64,000 nucleotides of DNA from Paenibacillus_E sp042676385 (lineage in GTDB: Bacteria > Bacillota > Bacilli > Paenibacillales > NBRC-103111): positions 434,001 to 498,000 of the forward strand of contig NZ_JBHTHA010000002.1 of assembly GCF_042676385.1 (NCBI RefSeq), written 5' to 3'. A model generated the notes under the pieces. It was not told the DNA's origin. It worked only from the letters and a program-made list of their open reading frames with translations, and ran no database searches. The stretch's first letter is position 1, and every line of letters begins with the position of its first letter. A program made the position numbers and the translations under genes. Of the stretch, positions 33,797 through 42,629 are shown piece after piece.

Positions 33797-34594
33797 ATGA
33801 AATCTTATCTTGCCTTGGGCTTTCTATCATTTGCCCTCCTCGTATCCGGCTGCACTGGCGCCAAGAACAACGCCACTCCGGATCCGGAAACGGTGACTTC
33901 AGCCAAACTAAACGCGGCAGGTGCTGCGTCCGCGGTAACCGTTGCTGCTACAACAAAGGAATCGGCAGCCGCCCGCGTTATCAACCACGTTCCTCTGAAA
34001 GAGCGCAAAATTGCCCTTACCTTCGACGATGGGCCGGATAACAAGTATACGCCCAAAATACTTGATATTCTGAAAAAGTATAACATTCAAGCTACGTTCT
34101 TCGTGGTTGGCGAACACGCGGAAAAGTACCCTGAAGTCATCAAGCGAATCGCTCAGGAAGGCCACGTTATCGGCAACCATACCTGGGACCATCAAGATCT
34201 TGTCCATTTGCCAAATGATCAAATACAAGATGAGATCAAGAAAACGGATGACATGATCAAAAGCATTACCGGGCAGCCCCCTGCCCTTTTTCGGGCCCCC
34301 TACGGCGCCGTTTCCCAAGATGTAAAGGAAGATGCCGCTTTGTCAGGGCATCGTATCATTGGCTGGTCTGTCGACACATTGGACTGGGACGGTAAAAGCG
34401 TGAACCAGATCATGGCTGCCGTCAAAAAAGAAGCGGCGCCCGGAGCCATCGTGCTGCAGCACTCTGCCGGCGGTAAAAACGGTAATCTCAGCAATACGCT
34501 GGAAGCTCTGCCGCAGATTATCACTTATTTGCAAAAGAGCGGGTATTCGTTCGTAACTGTTCCCGATTTGTTGACATCTTTAGATTCCCGGTAA
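33797..34594 (+). CDS. Polysaccharide deacetylase (NodB domain) lipoprotein
   Basis: Carbohydrate esterase family 4 enzyme, 265 aa, likely removing N-acetyl groups from peptidoglycan or chitin-type polymers at the cell surface. Lipobox LVSGC with Cys19, then a Thr/Ala-rich linker. NodB motifs: ALTFDDGPDNKYTPKIL (catalytic and metal Asp, residues 73-89), IGNHTWDHQDL (metal His pair, about 118-128), LFRAPYGAVS near 163 and VLQHSAGG near 220. The RBS is weak. Monocistronic, followed by a shared terminator with the convergent gerA operon. Confidence 0.92.
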   Translation: MKSYLALGFLSFALLVSGCTGAKNNATPDPETVTSAKLNAAGAASAVTVAATTKESAAARVINHVPLKERKIALTFDDGPDNKYTPKILDILKKYNIQATFFVVGEHAEKYPEVIKRIAQEGHVIGNHTWDHQDLVHLPNDQIQDEIKKTDDMIKSITGQPPALFRAPYGAVSQDVKEDAALSGHRIIGWSVDTLDWDGKSVNQIMAAVKKEAAPGAIVLQHSAGGKNGNLSNTLEALPQIITYLQKSGYSFVTVPDLLTSLDSR

Positions 34595-34607
34595 TTGAGC
34601 TGAAATG

Positions 34608-34632
34608 GCCTCTGAGTGCAGCACTCAGGGGC
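34608..34632. terminator. Hairpin between convergent deacetylase and gerA operon
   Basis: GCCTCTGAGTG and CACTCAGGGGC form an 11-bp stem with one mismatch around a 3-base loop; T-rich sequence follows on the plus strand. Confidence 0.6.
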
Positions 34633-34638
34633 TAATTT

Positions 34639-35760
34639 CTATTCAATCACTCCCGTACTTCTCAAGGTAAATTTAACGTTCACCTTAATTTTGGCGTCCT
34701 TGAACATGGCGTGCCATTTTTCTTTGGTCAAATGCGAGTTTCTGACTTTACTTCGATACACTTCTCCGAATCCGACAACATCGGATTCATGGATCTGAAT
34801 GTCATGAATGAATCTTTCTATTTCCTTAGCCAGTTTTAACCCTATTTCTTCTTCTAGCGCAACCACGGCTTCATGCTTGTTAAATGAGTAGGCATCCGAT
34901 ATTTCCTGAAGATCGCCAAGGACGGAAATCGACATAGCAAACTCAGGGCCGCTCGTTTGCACAAGCTTGATTTGTCTGCTGCTCTTTCGATTTACGAATG
35001 CGATCTTAAGATCCTTACCCGGATGTTTCATGTATTTTGTTAAGCGCTCTGAACTTACCACAAGCTCATAGCTTCCGGTTTTCTTATTACCAAGAAGTAC
35101 TTTTAGCAAAAAACCTTCTCTTGGCCTTACTTCATGCACCATTCGATCGTCGCGAAATAACGCAAGGCCATTGATGGCGACCTCGTTGCCCCTTCGTTTC
35201 AGCAACGGCACTATAGGATCCTTGCCCACACTGTAATAATCTCGTAGAAAATCATGAAGCGAAGGCGATGGAAGTTCCTCGAGATCCGAGTTTTGCCTTA
35301 TATTTTCGTAGAGATAAATCCCTATATTCGAAACCTCGGGATAGCGACGCGTTAGAATATCCGAAGCTTTGTTATCGCTAACACATAGATAGATGATATC
35401 ACCGAGCGTTGGATCACGGGAAAGTGTGTCAGCTAAGTCTATGATACCGCCCGAAGCAAGCTTTTTTCCATACATCACGACCCGTACCTGTCCGCCCACC
35501 AAATATTTACTAAGCTCCCGATTGGAAGAAATGCGTGCACCTTGGCTGGTATATGCCGTATTGGCCACGATTTGCGTTTTCTCTTTCGCTAACGGATCGA
35601 TTTTATGCAGCACTGTAGTCGTAAGAATTCGGTCTTTCTCGATTGCGTCATACCCGATAATAATGCTTAAAGCCAAATTTTCTAAAATATATGGCTTCAC
35701 ACAACCCGAGAAGATAACAAGCGAACTCAATATGACAATTAAACAAAGCGGTCTTTTCAC
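34639..35760 (-). CDS. Spore germination lipoprotein, GerAC/GerBC type
   Basis: C subunit of a GerA-type nutrient germinant receptor in the spore inner membrane, 373 aa. Signal and lipobox LVIFSGC with Cys20. The Ger(x)C pattern is visible: NLALSIIIGYDAIEKD near residue 26, GALFRDDRM-type segment NGLALFRDDRMV near 200, and the C-terminal DVVGFGEVYRSK near 335. The start is a GTG at 35760 with AGGAGAG just upstream; the longer open frame to 36138 overlaps the B-subunit gene and is not real. Last gene of the A-B-C operon. Whether the three genes answer to alanine, sugar or another germinant cannot be told. Confidence 0.9.
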   Translation of the reverse strand: MKRPLCLIVILSSLVIFSGCVKPYILENLALSIIIGYDAIEKDRILTTTVLHKIDPLAKEKTQIVANTAYTSQGARISSNRELSKYLVGGQVRVVMYGKKLASGGIIDLADTLSRDPTLGDIIYLCVSDNKASDILTRRYPEVSNIGIYLYENIRQNSDLEELPSPSLHDFLRDYYSVGKDPIVPLLKRRGNEVAINGLALFRDDRMVHEVRPREGFLLKVLLGNKKTGSYELVVSSERLTKYMKHPGKDLKIAFVNRKSSRQIKLVQTSGPEFAMSISVLGDLQEISDAYSFNKHEAVVALEEEIGLKLAKEIERFIHDIQIHESDVVGFGEVYRSKVRNSHLTKEKWHAMFKDAKIKVNVKFTLRSTGVIE

Positions 35761-35786
35761 ATGGTTCTCTCCTTCAAGAAATGCAG

Positions 35787-36896
35787 CTATTGGACCGTTG
35801 ATTTTTTTCTCATAACATGCACAATTTTCACCACTAGAAAAAGAATAGCTGGATAAATAAGGCTCAGATAGGTCGTGACGGCATTCATCACATCGTTCAT
35901 TTTGTTCACTTGTCCGCGTGTAGTGAAAAGAAAAGAAGAGATCAAGAGAATGAGCAAGAAAATGGCTAGTGTCCGCTTCTGGTTTAGCCCAAATATGCGT
36001 TTCATGCCACGCAGGATGACCCAAGTAAATAACATCATGTTGCATATCAAGATGAGCATCCATATCGGTATGATGATGTATTCGAAGCGTTCCAGAAACG
36101 GGAAACGAATAATTTTCAACAAACTTAATGTCCCCCAAATCGTCATCGGCATTTGATTCTGACTATAATACACGATGGAAACGACCATCACGAAGAGATA
36201 CAACAAGTTTGTCGCAAGTATACCCAACTGTGCATAAAGATTCGCTTTCCACGGATCCTTAAGGAACGGATAGAGAAAGAAAATCACTTCAAATCCAGAT
36301 AACGTTAGAGCCATTTCACGTGTTCCTTGAAGCAATTTGGAAGGCGACGCCTCCATGACAGGAAGCAGAAAACTCCACTGGGCATGCTGCATCGCCGCGT
36401 AAAAAAACAACGAAATTCCATACGTGAATACAAATCCGAATAGGCAAACTCCAACAATAATACGGATTCCGCCTGTCAAGCCGTAGGCGATTAATGTAAT
36501 GAGCAGCAGCATAAGGAGCCAATTCGGGAAATCAGGAAAAACCCATGACTTTATCGTTTCAATATACGTAACGGATATGTTTAAAACAAAAAAAGCAAAA
36601 TACGCCATGTAGATGAGATTGAGGAACCCGCCTATCCATTTGCCGAAAATCGCATAATGGATGCCGAACAAGTCTGCTGAATCGTAATGGCTGAGCGTTC
36701 GGATTATCAACCACATGATCAGATGTGCGGCCAAGCCTGCTATCAATACCGATATCCAAGCATCGTGTCCGGAAGATTTGAATATGACCCTCTGAAATCC
36801 GAGAACGCCAACTCCCAATTGAGCTTTGGAAATAACAAAAATAAGCAGAAACGATTGAAAAAGTAATCCTTGCCTCGGTTTATCCGAAATGTCCAT
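35787..36896 (-). CDS. Spore germination permease-like subunit, GerAB type
   Basis: B subunit of the germinant receptor, 369 aa, about ten membrane segments and similar to amino-acid permeases (endospore germination permease family). Starts MDISDKPRQGLLFQSFLLIF; family-typical segments include ISKAQLGVGVLGFQR near residue 24 and ETIKSWVFPDFPNW near 112. It binds the germinant in characterised receptors. It lies 13 bp after the A subunit and 26 bp before the C subunit. Confidence 0.9.
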   Translation of the reverse strand: MDISDKPRQGLLFQSFLLIFVISKAQLGVGVLGFQRVIFKSSGHDAWISVLIAGLAAHLIMWLIIRTLSHYDSADLFGIHYAIFGKWIGGFLNLIYMAYFAFFVLNISVTYIETIKSWVFPDFPNWLLMLLLITLIAYGLTGGIRIIVGVCLFGFVFTYGISLFFYAAMQHAQWSFLLPVMEASPSKLLQGTREMALTLSGFEVIFFLYPFLKDPWKANLYAQLGILATNLLYLFVMVVSIVYYSQNQMPMTIWGTLSLLKIIRFPFLERFEYIIIPIWMLILICNMMLFTWVILRGMKRIFGLNQKRTLAIFLLILLISSFLFTTRGQVNKMNDVMNAVTTYLSLIYPAILFLVVKIVHVMRKKSTVQ

Positions 36897-36909
36897 TCCT
36901 TATCACCCG

Positions 36910-38376
36910 TTACTCGTCGATGTCTTTTTTATGTTTCGCTTGAGAGCGGTTAAACCTCGGCTTGTCCTCATTCCGCGTAAAATTTGAACGTCCGGACAGC
37001 CATGGAAAAGGAAGACGGACGACGGTATCCATCATGTCTCTCCATCGTGGTGGAAAAATCGGATGCATGTATGGATGTCCGAGACTCGTCTGACGTAATA
37101 GATGAATAAGTAAGAAGCAAAGTGAAAACATAATGCCAACCCCGCCCCAAATTCCTGCGGCGATTATCATTGGAAAACGGACAAACCGAATGCTGACCCC
37201 CATTAAATAGATCGGTGTCGTAAAGGAAGACAACGCGGCTAATGCGACTATCAAAATTAATATATTGCTCGTAAATCCGGCTTGAACGGCAGCTTGTCCA
37301 ATAACGATACCTCCTACGATACCCATCGTCTGTCCGACCTTGGTAGGCAGTCTTGCCCCCGCTTCGCGCAGAAGTTCAATCGTCACTTCAAGAAATAAAG
37401 ATTCGAACAATGGCGGAAACGGGACCCTTGACCGCGACTGTGCTAATGGCACGAGCAAACTGGGAGGAATAACCTCATAATGAAACGTTAAGGCAGCCAC
37501 ATAAGCAGGGGTGAGCAAGATGGAGATCAGAATCGCCAGGAACCTCAGTCCTCTAACGAACATGGCGATATTCCAGTGCAAGTAATGATCTTCCGGCGAT
37601 TTGAAAAAATCCAGAAATGTGCTTGGACCTACAATGGCAAAATTGCCCCCATCGACAAGCACGACAACTTTGCCTTCCAGCAAGCTAAAGCTTACACGGT
37701 CCGGTCGTTCCGTTAGCATCAATTGAGGAAAAATGGTCATTGAATTATCTTCAATAAGCTGGGACAATAACGAACTGCCAACCACACCGTCTATTTTCAA
37801 TTCAGAAATACGCTGCCGCATAGTCTGAGCGGTCTGTTCCTCGGCCACTTCTTTGATGTAAAGCAATTGGACCTGGGTTCTTGTTATCTCACCGATCTGG
37901 AACGATTCCGTGCACAAATTTTCATGCGAAATGTAGCTGCGGACGATTCCAAGGTTGGTTTGCAGCGATTCCGTAAAACCAAGCTGGGGCCCGGTCACAT
38001 TCGTCTCGATTTCGGTGATAGAAGGAGCACGTTGCGGGCGTTTGGATGTATTGACCATGACGGCATCGGAATGGCCGACCTTATATACCAACGTCCAACC
38101 TCGCAAAATCATGGCAACCGCTTGTTCGATCAAACAAGTTAAACTTGTCTCACCGACGGGGATCGCTTGCGCAAGCTCCTCCATGCTGAGCGCTTCAAGA
38201 TGGAGTTGCTGCAGCGTAGTCAGCAATTGTTGATGAACAAGTTCAGAGTCGATCAAGTTGCTGATATATATGAGATTCGCCTGATCCTTTACAGTCTTGA
38301 TCACAAGATCCGAGCTTTGTTGGAGAGTACTTTTGATCGTTTCCTCGAGCAGTTCAGCAGAACCCGGTATATGCAT
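36910..38376 (-). CDS. Spore germination protein, GerAA type
   Basis: A subunit of the germinant receptor, 488 aa. Large soluble N-terminal half (TLVYKVGHSDAVMVNTSKRP; RAPSITEIETNVTGPQLGFT, the classic E-T-x-x-x-G-P-x-x-G-F motif near residue 135), then 4-5 membrane segments (residues ~285-430: RFLAILISILLTPAYVAALT). Short basic tail. The ATG at 38376 is preferred because AAAGGTGA lies 6 bases before it. First gene of the gerA-type operon, likely made in the forespore under SigG, which cannot be confirmed here. The operon marks the organism as an endospore former. Confidence 0.92.
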   Translation of the reverse strand: MHIPGSAELLEETIKSTLQQSSDLVIKTVKDQANLIYISNLIDSELVHQQLLTTLQQLHLEALSMEELAQAIPVGETSLTCLIEQAVAMILRGWTLVYKVGHSDAVMVNTSKRPQRAPSITEIETNVTGPQLGFTESLQTNLGIVRSYISHENLCTESFQIGEITRTQVQLLYIKEVAEEQTAQTMRQRISELKIDGVVGSSLLSQLIEDNSMTIFPQLMLTERPDRVSFSLLEGKVVVLVDGGNFAIVGPSTFLDFFKSPEDHYLHWNIAMFVRGLRFLAILISILLTPAYVAALTFHYEVIPPSLLVPLAQSRSRVPFPPLFESLFLEVTIELLREAGARLPTKVGQTMGIVGGIVIGQAAVQAGFTSNILILIVALAALSSFTTPIYLMGVSIRFVRFPMIIAAGIWGGVGIMFSLCFLLIHLLRQTSLGHPYMHPIFPPRWRDMMDTVVRLPFPWLSGRSNFTRNEDKPRFNRSQAKHKKDIDE

Positions 38377-38495
38377 GGAGTCACCTTTCACCCGTCATTC
38401 AGTCATACAGACATGCCAACTTTCTCCATTTTCAATTAGTATCCATCTTTTTACTGTAGACTATGCATGTAAGGTAGCGGATAGCTCCTGATTCT

Positions 38496-38530
38496 CCATC
38501 CTCTCGTCTGAAAAGATGAAAAATATCGTT
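38496..38530 (+). repeat. Solo copy of the GATG/ATATCGTT palindromic repeat family
   Basis: CCATC-TC-TCGTCTG then AAAGATGAAAAATATCGTT, matching 32 of 35 positions with 53789-53823. It lies in the gap between the gerA operon and the membrane protein gene. Confidence 0.6.
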
Positions 38531-38555
38531 GCACGAATTCAAACGCATAACCAAT

Positions 38556-38590
38556 AAAAAAAACAGGCATGCCGGATCTCCAGCTGCCTG
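38556..38590 (-). terminator. Terminator after the cytochrome-b561-like gene
   Basis: Minus strand CAGGCAGCTGG-AGAT-CCGGCATGCCTG folds into a hairpin followed by TTTTTTTT, just past the stop at 38603. Confidence 0.75.
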
Positions 38591-38602
38591 CTTCTTAAAA
38601 TT

Positions 38603-39151
38603 TTATACAAATGCATGAATCAAAAATAAAACGGTAAATGCGATACCGGAGCGCAGATGCCATTTTCGATCTAACCGCTTGTACCTAAACAAGCCGGAGA
38701 TCGGCACCGGAAGAAGAACAAGAAGCGCAAGTAGCCCGCTTAGGTTATGGAAGTCGAACTTAAAACCATACATAAATACGGCTGCTGCGTGGAGAACAAT
38801 GAGCCCAATAGCAATAATTGCAACAGGCGTATGCCATCTGCGCGCAAAGCGGAGCAGCACTATCACCCATTTCTTGAGGACCTCCATTCGATCCCATATC
38901 CGCAGTCTGATTATGATTGCCAGTACATAATTAGCCAGAACGAAAAACAACGCAAGTCTGGCGTTCGAGCCGTAATTTTTATACGTATGCTCGAAAGACC
39001 GGCTATGAAGAGACACTGCGGGTAGCTTCATAATCCCCCATAGTCCCCATATGATGATTACCGCAGAAATGATGACGGCTACGATAACCCCGAGTCTTTC
39101 TTTTTGGGGAATCCAAGTTGATTCAGTTCGGGTTGCTTGCCGGAAAGCCAC
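38603..39151 (-). CDS. Cytochrome b561/ferric-reductase-like membrane protein
   Basis: A 182 aa membrane protein with about five hydrophobic segments. Several His residues sit at helix positions expected for heme ligation: RRWHTPVAIIAIGLIVLHAA (residues ~105-124), KFDFHNLSGLLALLVLLPVP, and KWHLRSGIAFTVLFLIHAFV at the C terminus. This spacing resembles b-type cytochromes of the b561/ferric reductase-like group, but the family is not certain. GTG start with AGGAGAGG 11 bases upstream. It stands alone with its own terminator, so no redox partner is evident. Confidence 0.6.
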   Translation of the reverse strand: MAFRQATRTESTWIPQKERLGVIVAVIISAVIIIWGLWGIMKLPAVSLHSRSFEHTYKNYGSNARLALFFVLANYVLAIIIRLRIWDRMEVLKKWVIVLLRFARRWHTPVAIIAIGLIVLHAAAVFMYGFKFDFHNLSGLLALLVLLPVPISGLFRYKRLDRKWHLRSGIAFTVLFLIHAFV

Positions 39152-39220
39152 TTCAATTCATTCCTCTCCTGTCATTTGAAATTAATATACGTTATATTTC
39201 TTAAAAATAAATGAACAAAT

Positions 39221-39263
39221 AAAAAAAGCCAGATCCCTCCGCGTCGGCGGATGGACCTGACCT
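39221..39263 (-). terminator. Terminator of the second oligosaccharide ABC operon
   Basis: Minus strand GTCAGGTCCATCCGCC and GCGGAGGGATCTGGC form a long stem followed by TTTTTTTA, 11 bases after the last permease stop. Confidence 0.75.
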
Positions 39264-39273
39264 TTGTGTGCCA

Positions 39274-40083
39274 TTATTTAATACCTGTATTTGCAATTCC
39301 TTGTACAATATGACGCTGAGCCAGGAAGAAAATAAAGAGCGGCGGAATACAGATGAGAGTCGTTACCGCCATAATCGAGGTCATATCGACACCGAACATC
39401 CCTCTGAACTGAGCCAGACCTAGCGTAAGCGTATACTTGCTGGCATCATTTAAGAAAATTAGCGGCCCCAAATAATCATTCCACGTATCCATCATATTGA
39501 AAACGCTGACGAGAATAAGCGCCGGCACCATTAACGGCACAAAGATTCGCAAATAGATGCCGAATGCGCTGGCCCCATCTATGCTGGCCGATTCTTCGAG
39601 CTCGCGCGGCAGGGTCAACAGAAATTGGCGGAGCAAGAAGATAAAGAAGGGCGCACCGAACCATGCCGGCACAATCAACGGCTTTAAGGTATTGATCCAG
39701 CCCAGCAGATTAAACTCCATGTACAGCGGGATCATCGTTACATCCCAGGGGATCATCATCGTCGCAAGCAAAATCATGAAAAGGACATCTCTGCCTTTAA
39801 AGCGAAAACGCGCAAAACCGAAAGCGACCATTGACGATGAAATCAGCTGCCCCATATTGCAAAGAATCGTAACGGTCAAAGAATTTTTCAAAAATTCGTA
39901 AAAGGGCTGAATCGTCCAGGCATGAACGAAATTTTCCAAGTGAACGGCGGAAGGAATCCATTTCGGCGGAAACATGTAGATTTCTTCCGGCGATTTGACC
40001 GCAGTTGAGACCAGCCAATAAAATGGCATCAGAAATAACAAGGAGAAGAAAATTAATAAAAAGTAAGTGAGCGCTTTTTTCAT
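39274..40083 (-). CDS. Sugar ABC transporter permease (CUT1, MalG-like), second system
   Basis: A 269 aa permease with six membrane segments. EAA loop: ELEESASIDGASAFGIYLRI (about residues 168-187); end RHIVQGIANTGIK. Its ATG overlaps the stop of the upstream permease (ATGA, 40080-40083), so the two are translationally coupled. Part of a set with a GH63-like glucosidase, a YesM/YesN pair and a binding protein; substrate probably an oligosaccharide. Confidence 0.9.
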   Translation of the reverse strand: MKKALTYFLLIFFSLLFLMPFYWLVSTAVKSPEEIYMFPPKWIPSAVHLENFVHAWTIQPFYEFLKNSLTVTILCNMGQLISSSMVAFGFARFRFKGRDVLFMILLATMMIPWDVTMIPLYMEFNLLGWINTLKPLIVPAWFGAPFFIFLLRQFLLTLPRELEESASIDGASAFGIYLRIFVPLMVPALILVSVFNMMDTWNDYLGPLIFLNDASKYTLTLGLAQFRGMFGVDMTSIMAVTTLICIPPLFIFFLAQRHIVQGIANTGIK

Positions 40084-41042
40084 TTGGAGCCCTCTTTTCC
40101 CCGTTTGCTTCCCTTATGCTGCTTGACTTCACTCTCGTAGAAAACCCACATACTTGAGGATTTAAACACAAGAAACGTGAGGCAGAGCACGATCAGAAAC
40201 ATAACCCAAGCATTCGCGGCGGAGTATCCCATGTGAAAATATTTAAACGCATTCTCATATACGTACATGGCGTAAAAATAAGTCGACTTGAGCGGTCCTC
40301 CGCTCGTTAATGTCAACGCCAGCGTCAATTGCTGGAAAGCCGCAATAATCGAAGTGATTAAATTGAATAAAATCGTCGGACTCAGCATCGGCAGTGTGAT
40401 GGAAAAAAATCGTCTTACCGCATTCGCTCCGTCCATTGAAGCGGACTCGTATAGATCCGCAGGGATATTTTTCAAACCTGCCAGATAAATGAGCACCATC
40501 GAGCCCTGCGCCCATAAACTTGCGCCAACCATGGCAGCCAGCGCCCAATTCGGGTCGCGCAGCCAATCAGGACCGGTAATTCCAATCAAGGAAAGCACAT
40601 AATTAAGCAGTCCATATTCCCCGCTGAATATCCAAGACCAGATCATCGAGAGCGCGACACCGGATATGACCGAAGGCAAGTAGAAAATCGTCCGGAACAA
40701 GCCGCTTGCTCTGATTTTCTGATTCAGCAGCATCGCCAGCAGCAGGGATACAGCGAGATTAAGCGGCACCAGCATGAGTGCGAACTTGACGGTCACCCCT
40801 AACGAATGCCAAAAAAGCGGATCATCCGTGAACATGTTGATATAGTTTTGCAGTCCGATAAAATGTCTTTGCCCTGTAATCGGCCAATCGTACAAACTGA
40901 TGACCAGTGAAAATAACAATGGTCCCATGGTGAACGATACGAAACCTATGATCCAAGGAAGAACGAAGAGGTAGGGGGTGATCCTACCCCTCTTCAGTGT
41001 TGTCCGGCGGAGGCGGATGCTTTTGGCCATCTCTGTCTGCAT
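40080..41042 (-). CDS. Sugar ABC transporter permease (CUT1, MalF-like), second system
   Basis: A 320 aa permease, six membrane segments. A basic N terminus (MAKSIRLRRTTLKRGRITPY) precedes TM1. EAA loop: YESASMDGANAVRRFFSITL (about residues 199-218). The ATG at 41042 has GGAG 8 bases upstream. It follows the binding protein by 23 bp. The C terminus is long and very basic (KQHKGSKRGKEGSK), and its stop overlaps the next permease start. Confidence 0.9.
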   Translation of the reverse strand: MQTEMAKSIRLRRTTLKRGRITPYLFVLPWIIGFVSFTMGPLLFSLVISLYDWPITGQRHFIGLQNYINMFTDDPLFWHSLGVTVKFALMLVPLNLAVSLLLAMLLNQKIRASGLFRTIFYLPSVISGVALSMIWSWIFSGEYGLLNYVLSLIGITGPDWLRDPNWALAAMVGASLWAQGSMVLIYLAGLKNIPADLYESASMDGANAVRRFFSITLPMLSPTILFNLITSIIAAFQQLTLALTLTSGGPLKSTYFYAMYVYENAFKYFHMGYSAANAWVMFLIVLCLTFLVFKSSSMWVFYESEVKQHKGSKRGKEGSK

Positions 41043-41065
41043 GTTTCATTCTCCATTCCGGTTCG

Positions 41066-42379
41066 CTATTTAATAAATTTCTGTGAATCCTTGACCGCCA
41101 TGTCCAAAGTTTCTTTCGCGTTTTGACCTGCAATGATCGCATCGATCGCGGAAGTCAAATTGCGGTTCACTTCATTCCATTTGGCATTAAGCAAGAAGGC
41201 CGGCGTGTTGTCGGAAGCTTCCAGCATTTTGTAGAACGGTTGATAGATCGGGTCCTGGTTCAGCTTGAGCTGATCCGCCACGCTTTTTCGAACAGGCAGA
41301 TCGGCCGTTCTCATCTTGATAGCCACGTCAGAAGCGTAGAATTTCACAAAATCCCAAGCTTCTTGCTTGTGTTTCGAGTTTTTGGAGATCGAGATGGCCG
41401 ACTCAGCAACGACGCCTTTGAGCGGTTTCCCCGGGAAGGACGGCATTACAACGGTGCCCACATCGATACCGGTCTTCTTGAAATCGTCCAATGGCCAAAT
41501 GCCGCTTTCCCACATCGCAATTTTGCCGGCTTTGAACACATCGTCACCGGATTGCTGGTTTTTGCCGCCAACCACTACGCCGACTTTCTGCTTGAGCATA
41601 TCGCCGAGAAGCTGCGTAGCTTCTACAGTTTCCTTGCCGTTCATAAATCCTTCGATGGTCTTGCCATCTGGGCTGATAAAGCTGCCGCCGTTGCTCCAGA
41701 TCATACCTTGGAGATCATAAGGATCATTGGAGGCCCGAATTCCGATGCCGTACTGCTTTTTGGACGGATCCGACAATTTCTTAGCCGCATCCTTCAGGTC
41801 ATTCCAAGTCCAGCCTTCTTTCGGGTAAGGCACACCGGCCTGGTCGAACAGCTTTTTATTGTAATACATTATCCTGGTCGTAAAACCGGCGGGCAAGCCG
41901 TACGATTTTCCATCTACTTTCACGTAATTAAAAAGTCCCGGATAAAAATCGTCGCGTTTCAAATCCGCATCTTTGTTCATCAGATCGTCGAGCGGCTCCA
42001 GATTGGCGTCATACGTAGGGAAATCCCACATGTACATAACGTCAGGGGCGTCATTGGCGCCGATGGCTGCTGCCAGCTTCTGATCAAAGCCGTCGCCATA
42101 GGCCTCTACCTGAATTTTCGTATTCGGGTGAGACTCCTCAAACTTTTTCGCGATATCCTGCTCAATCTTCAGCGCATCTCCGGTATCCCAAGTCGCGAAG
42201 CGCAGCGTCACTTTGGCGCCACCTCCGGAACTGTCTTTCGTCGTACCTGTACCGCTTGCAGCCTTTTCTGTTGCGGCCGCTGTCGGCTTGCTTGTATTTC
42301 CCTCTGAAGCTCCACACCCTGCTGCCATCATTGAAAGCGTCATCAAAACGGGAATCACAACTACCATGGAACGTTTCAT
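41066..42379 (-). CDS. Oligosaccharide-binding lipoprotein, second system (family 1)
   Basis: A 437 aa binding lipoprotein. Lipobox MMAAGC with Cys22, a Thr/Ala/Ser linker, then a family 1 fold (LRFATWDTGDALKIEQDIAK; GANDAPDVMYMWDFPTYDA; VFKAGKIAMWESGIWPLDDF). The ATG at 42379 follows GAAGGAGGGG; the upstream ATG at 42418 lies inside a cre-like sequence (minus strand ATGAAAGCGATTCAA, one mismatch at best) and is not the start. It is next to a YesM/YesN pair that probably induces it. Ligand unknown; the nearby GH63-like enzyme suggests a glucoside or mannoside oligosaccharide. Confidence 0.9.
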   Translation of the reverse strand: MKRSMVVVIPVLMTLSMMAAGCGASEGNTSKPTAAATEKAASGTGTTKDSSGGGAKVTLRFATWDTGDALKIEQDIAKKFEESHPNTKIQVEAYGDGFDQKLAAAIGANDAPDVMYMWDFPTYDANLEPLDDLMNKDADLKRDDFYPGLFNYVKVDGKSYGLPAGFTTRIMYYNKKLFDQAGVPYPKEGWTWNDLKDAAKKLSDPSKKQYGIGIRASNDPYDLQGMIWSNGGSFISPDGKTIEGFMNGKETVEATQLLGDMLKQKVGVVVGGKNQQSGDDVFKAGKIAMWESGIWPLDDFKKTGIDVGTVVMPSFPGKPLKGVVAESAISISKNSKHKQEAWDFVKFYASDVAIKMRTADLPVRKSVADQLKLNQDPIYQPFYKMLEASDNTPAFLLNAKWNEVNRNLTSAIDAIIAGQNAKETLDMAVKDSQKFIK

Positions 42380-42583
42380 GGGAACCCCTCCTTCATATAT
42401 TGGTTGAATCGCTTTCATTATAAATCCGTATCCGTTTGGTCTGAACCGAGGATTGAACGGAATGTGGATGAATGATGTCCGTTTTTCTTTCCATACTCGG
42501 CGGCAGGTGGAAATTTGTTCGGCGTTTGGTTTCTGATTTTATGTTCTTGGCTCTTCACCTCAAGGGCGAGCGAGCATGATGAG

Positions 42584-42617
42584 AAAAAAGTTCTTTGCAA
42601 AACTGCTGCAAAGAACT
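42584..42617 (-). terminator. Terminator after the YesN-type regulator gene
   Basis: Minus strand AGTTCTTTGCA and TGCAAAGAACT form a perfect 11-bp stem followed by TTTTTTC. It separates the two-component pair from the ABC operon, so the latter has its own promoter. Confidence 0.75.
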
Positions 42618-42629
42618 CATTCACAATGC

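Noticed and set aside
35761..36138. 126-residue N-terminal extension of the GerC lipoprotein
   Set aside because: It lies over the GerB gene, whereas a GTG at 35760 with RBS starts exactly at a lipoprotein signal.
41123..42307. 394-codon open frame on the plus strand opposite the binding-protein gene
   Set aside because: It is antisense to a clear family 1 lipoprotein gene, has no RBS or recognisable domain, and arises from codon bias.
42404..42418. CcpA site before the second oligosaccharide-binding protein
   Set aside because: Minus strand ATGAAAGCGATTCAA misses a fixed base or needs a one-base gap relative to the cre consensus; too weak to list as a feature.
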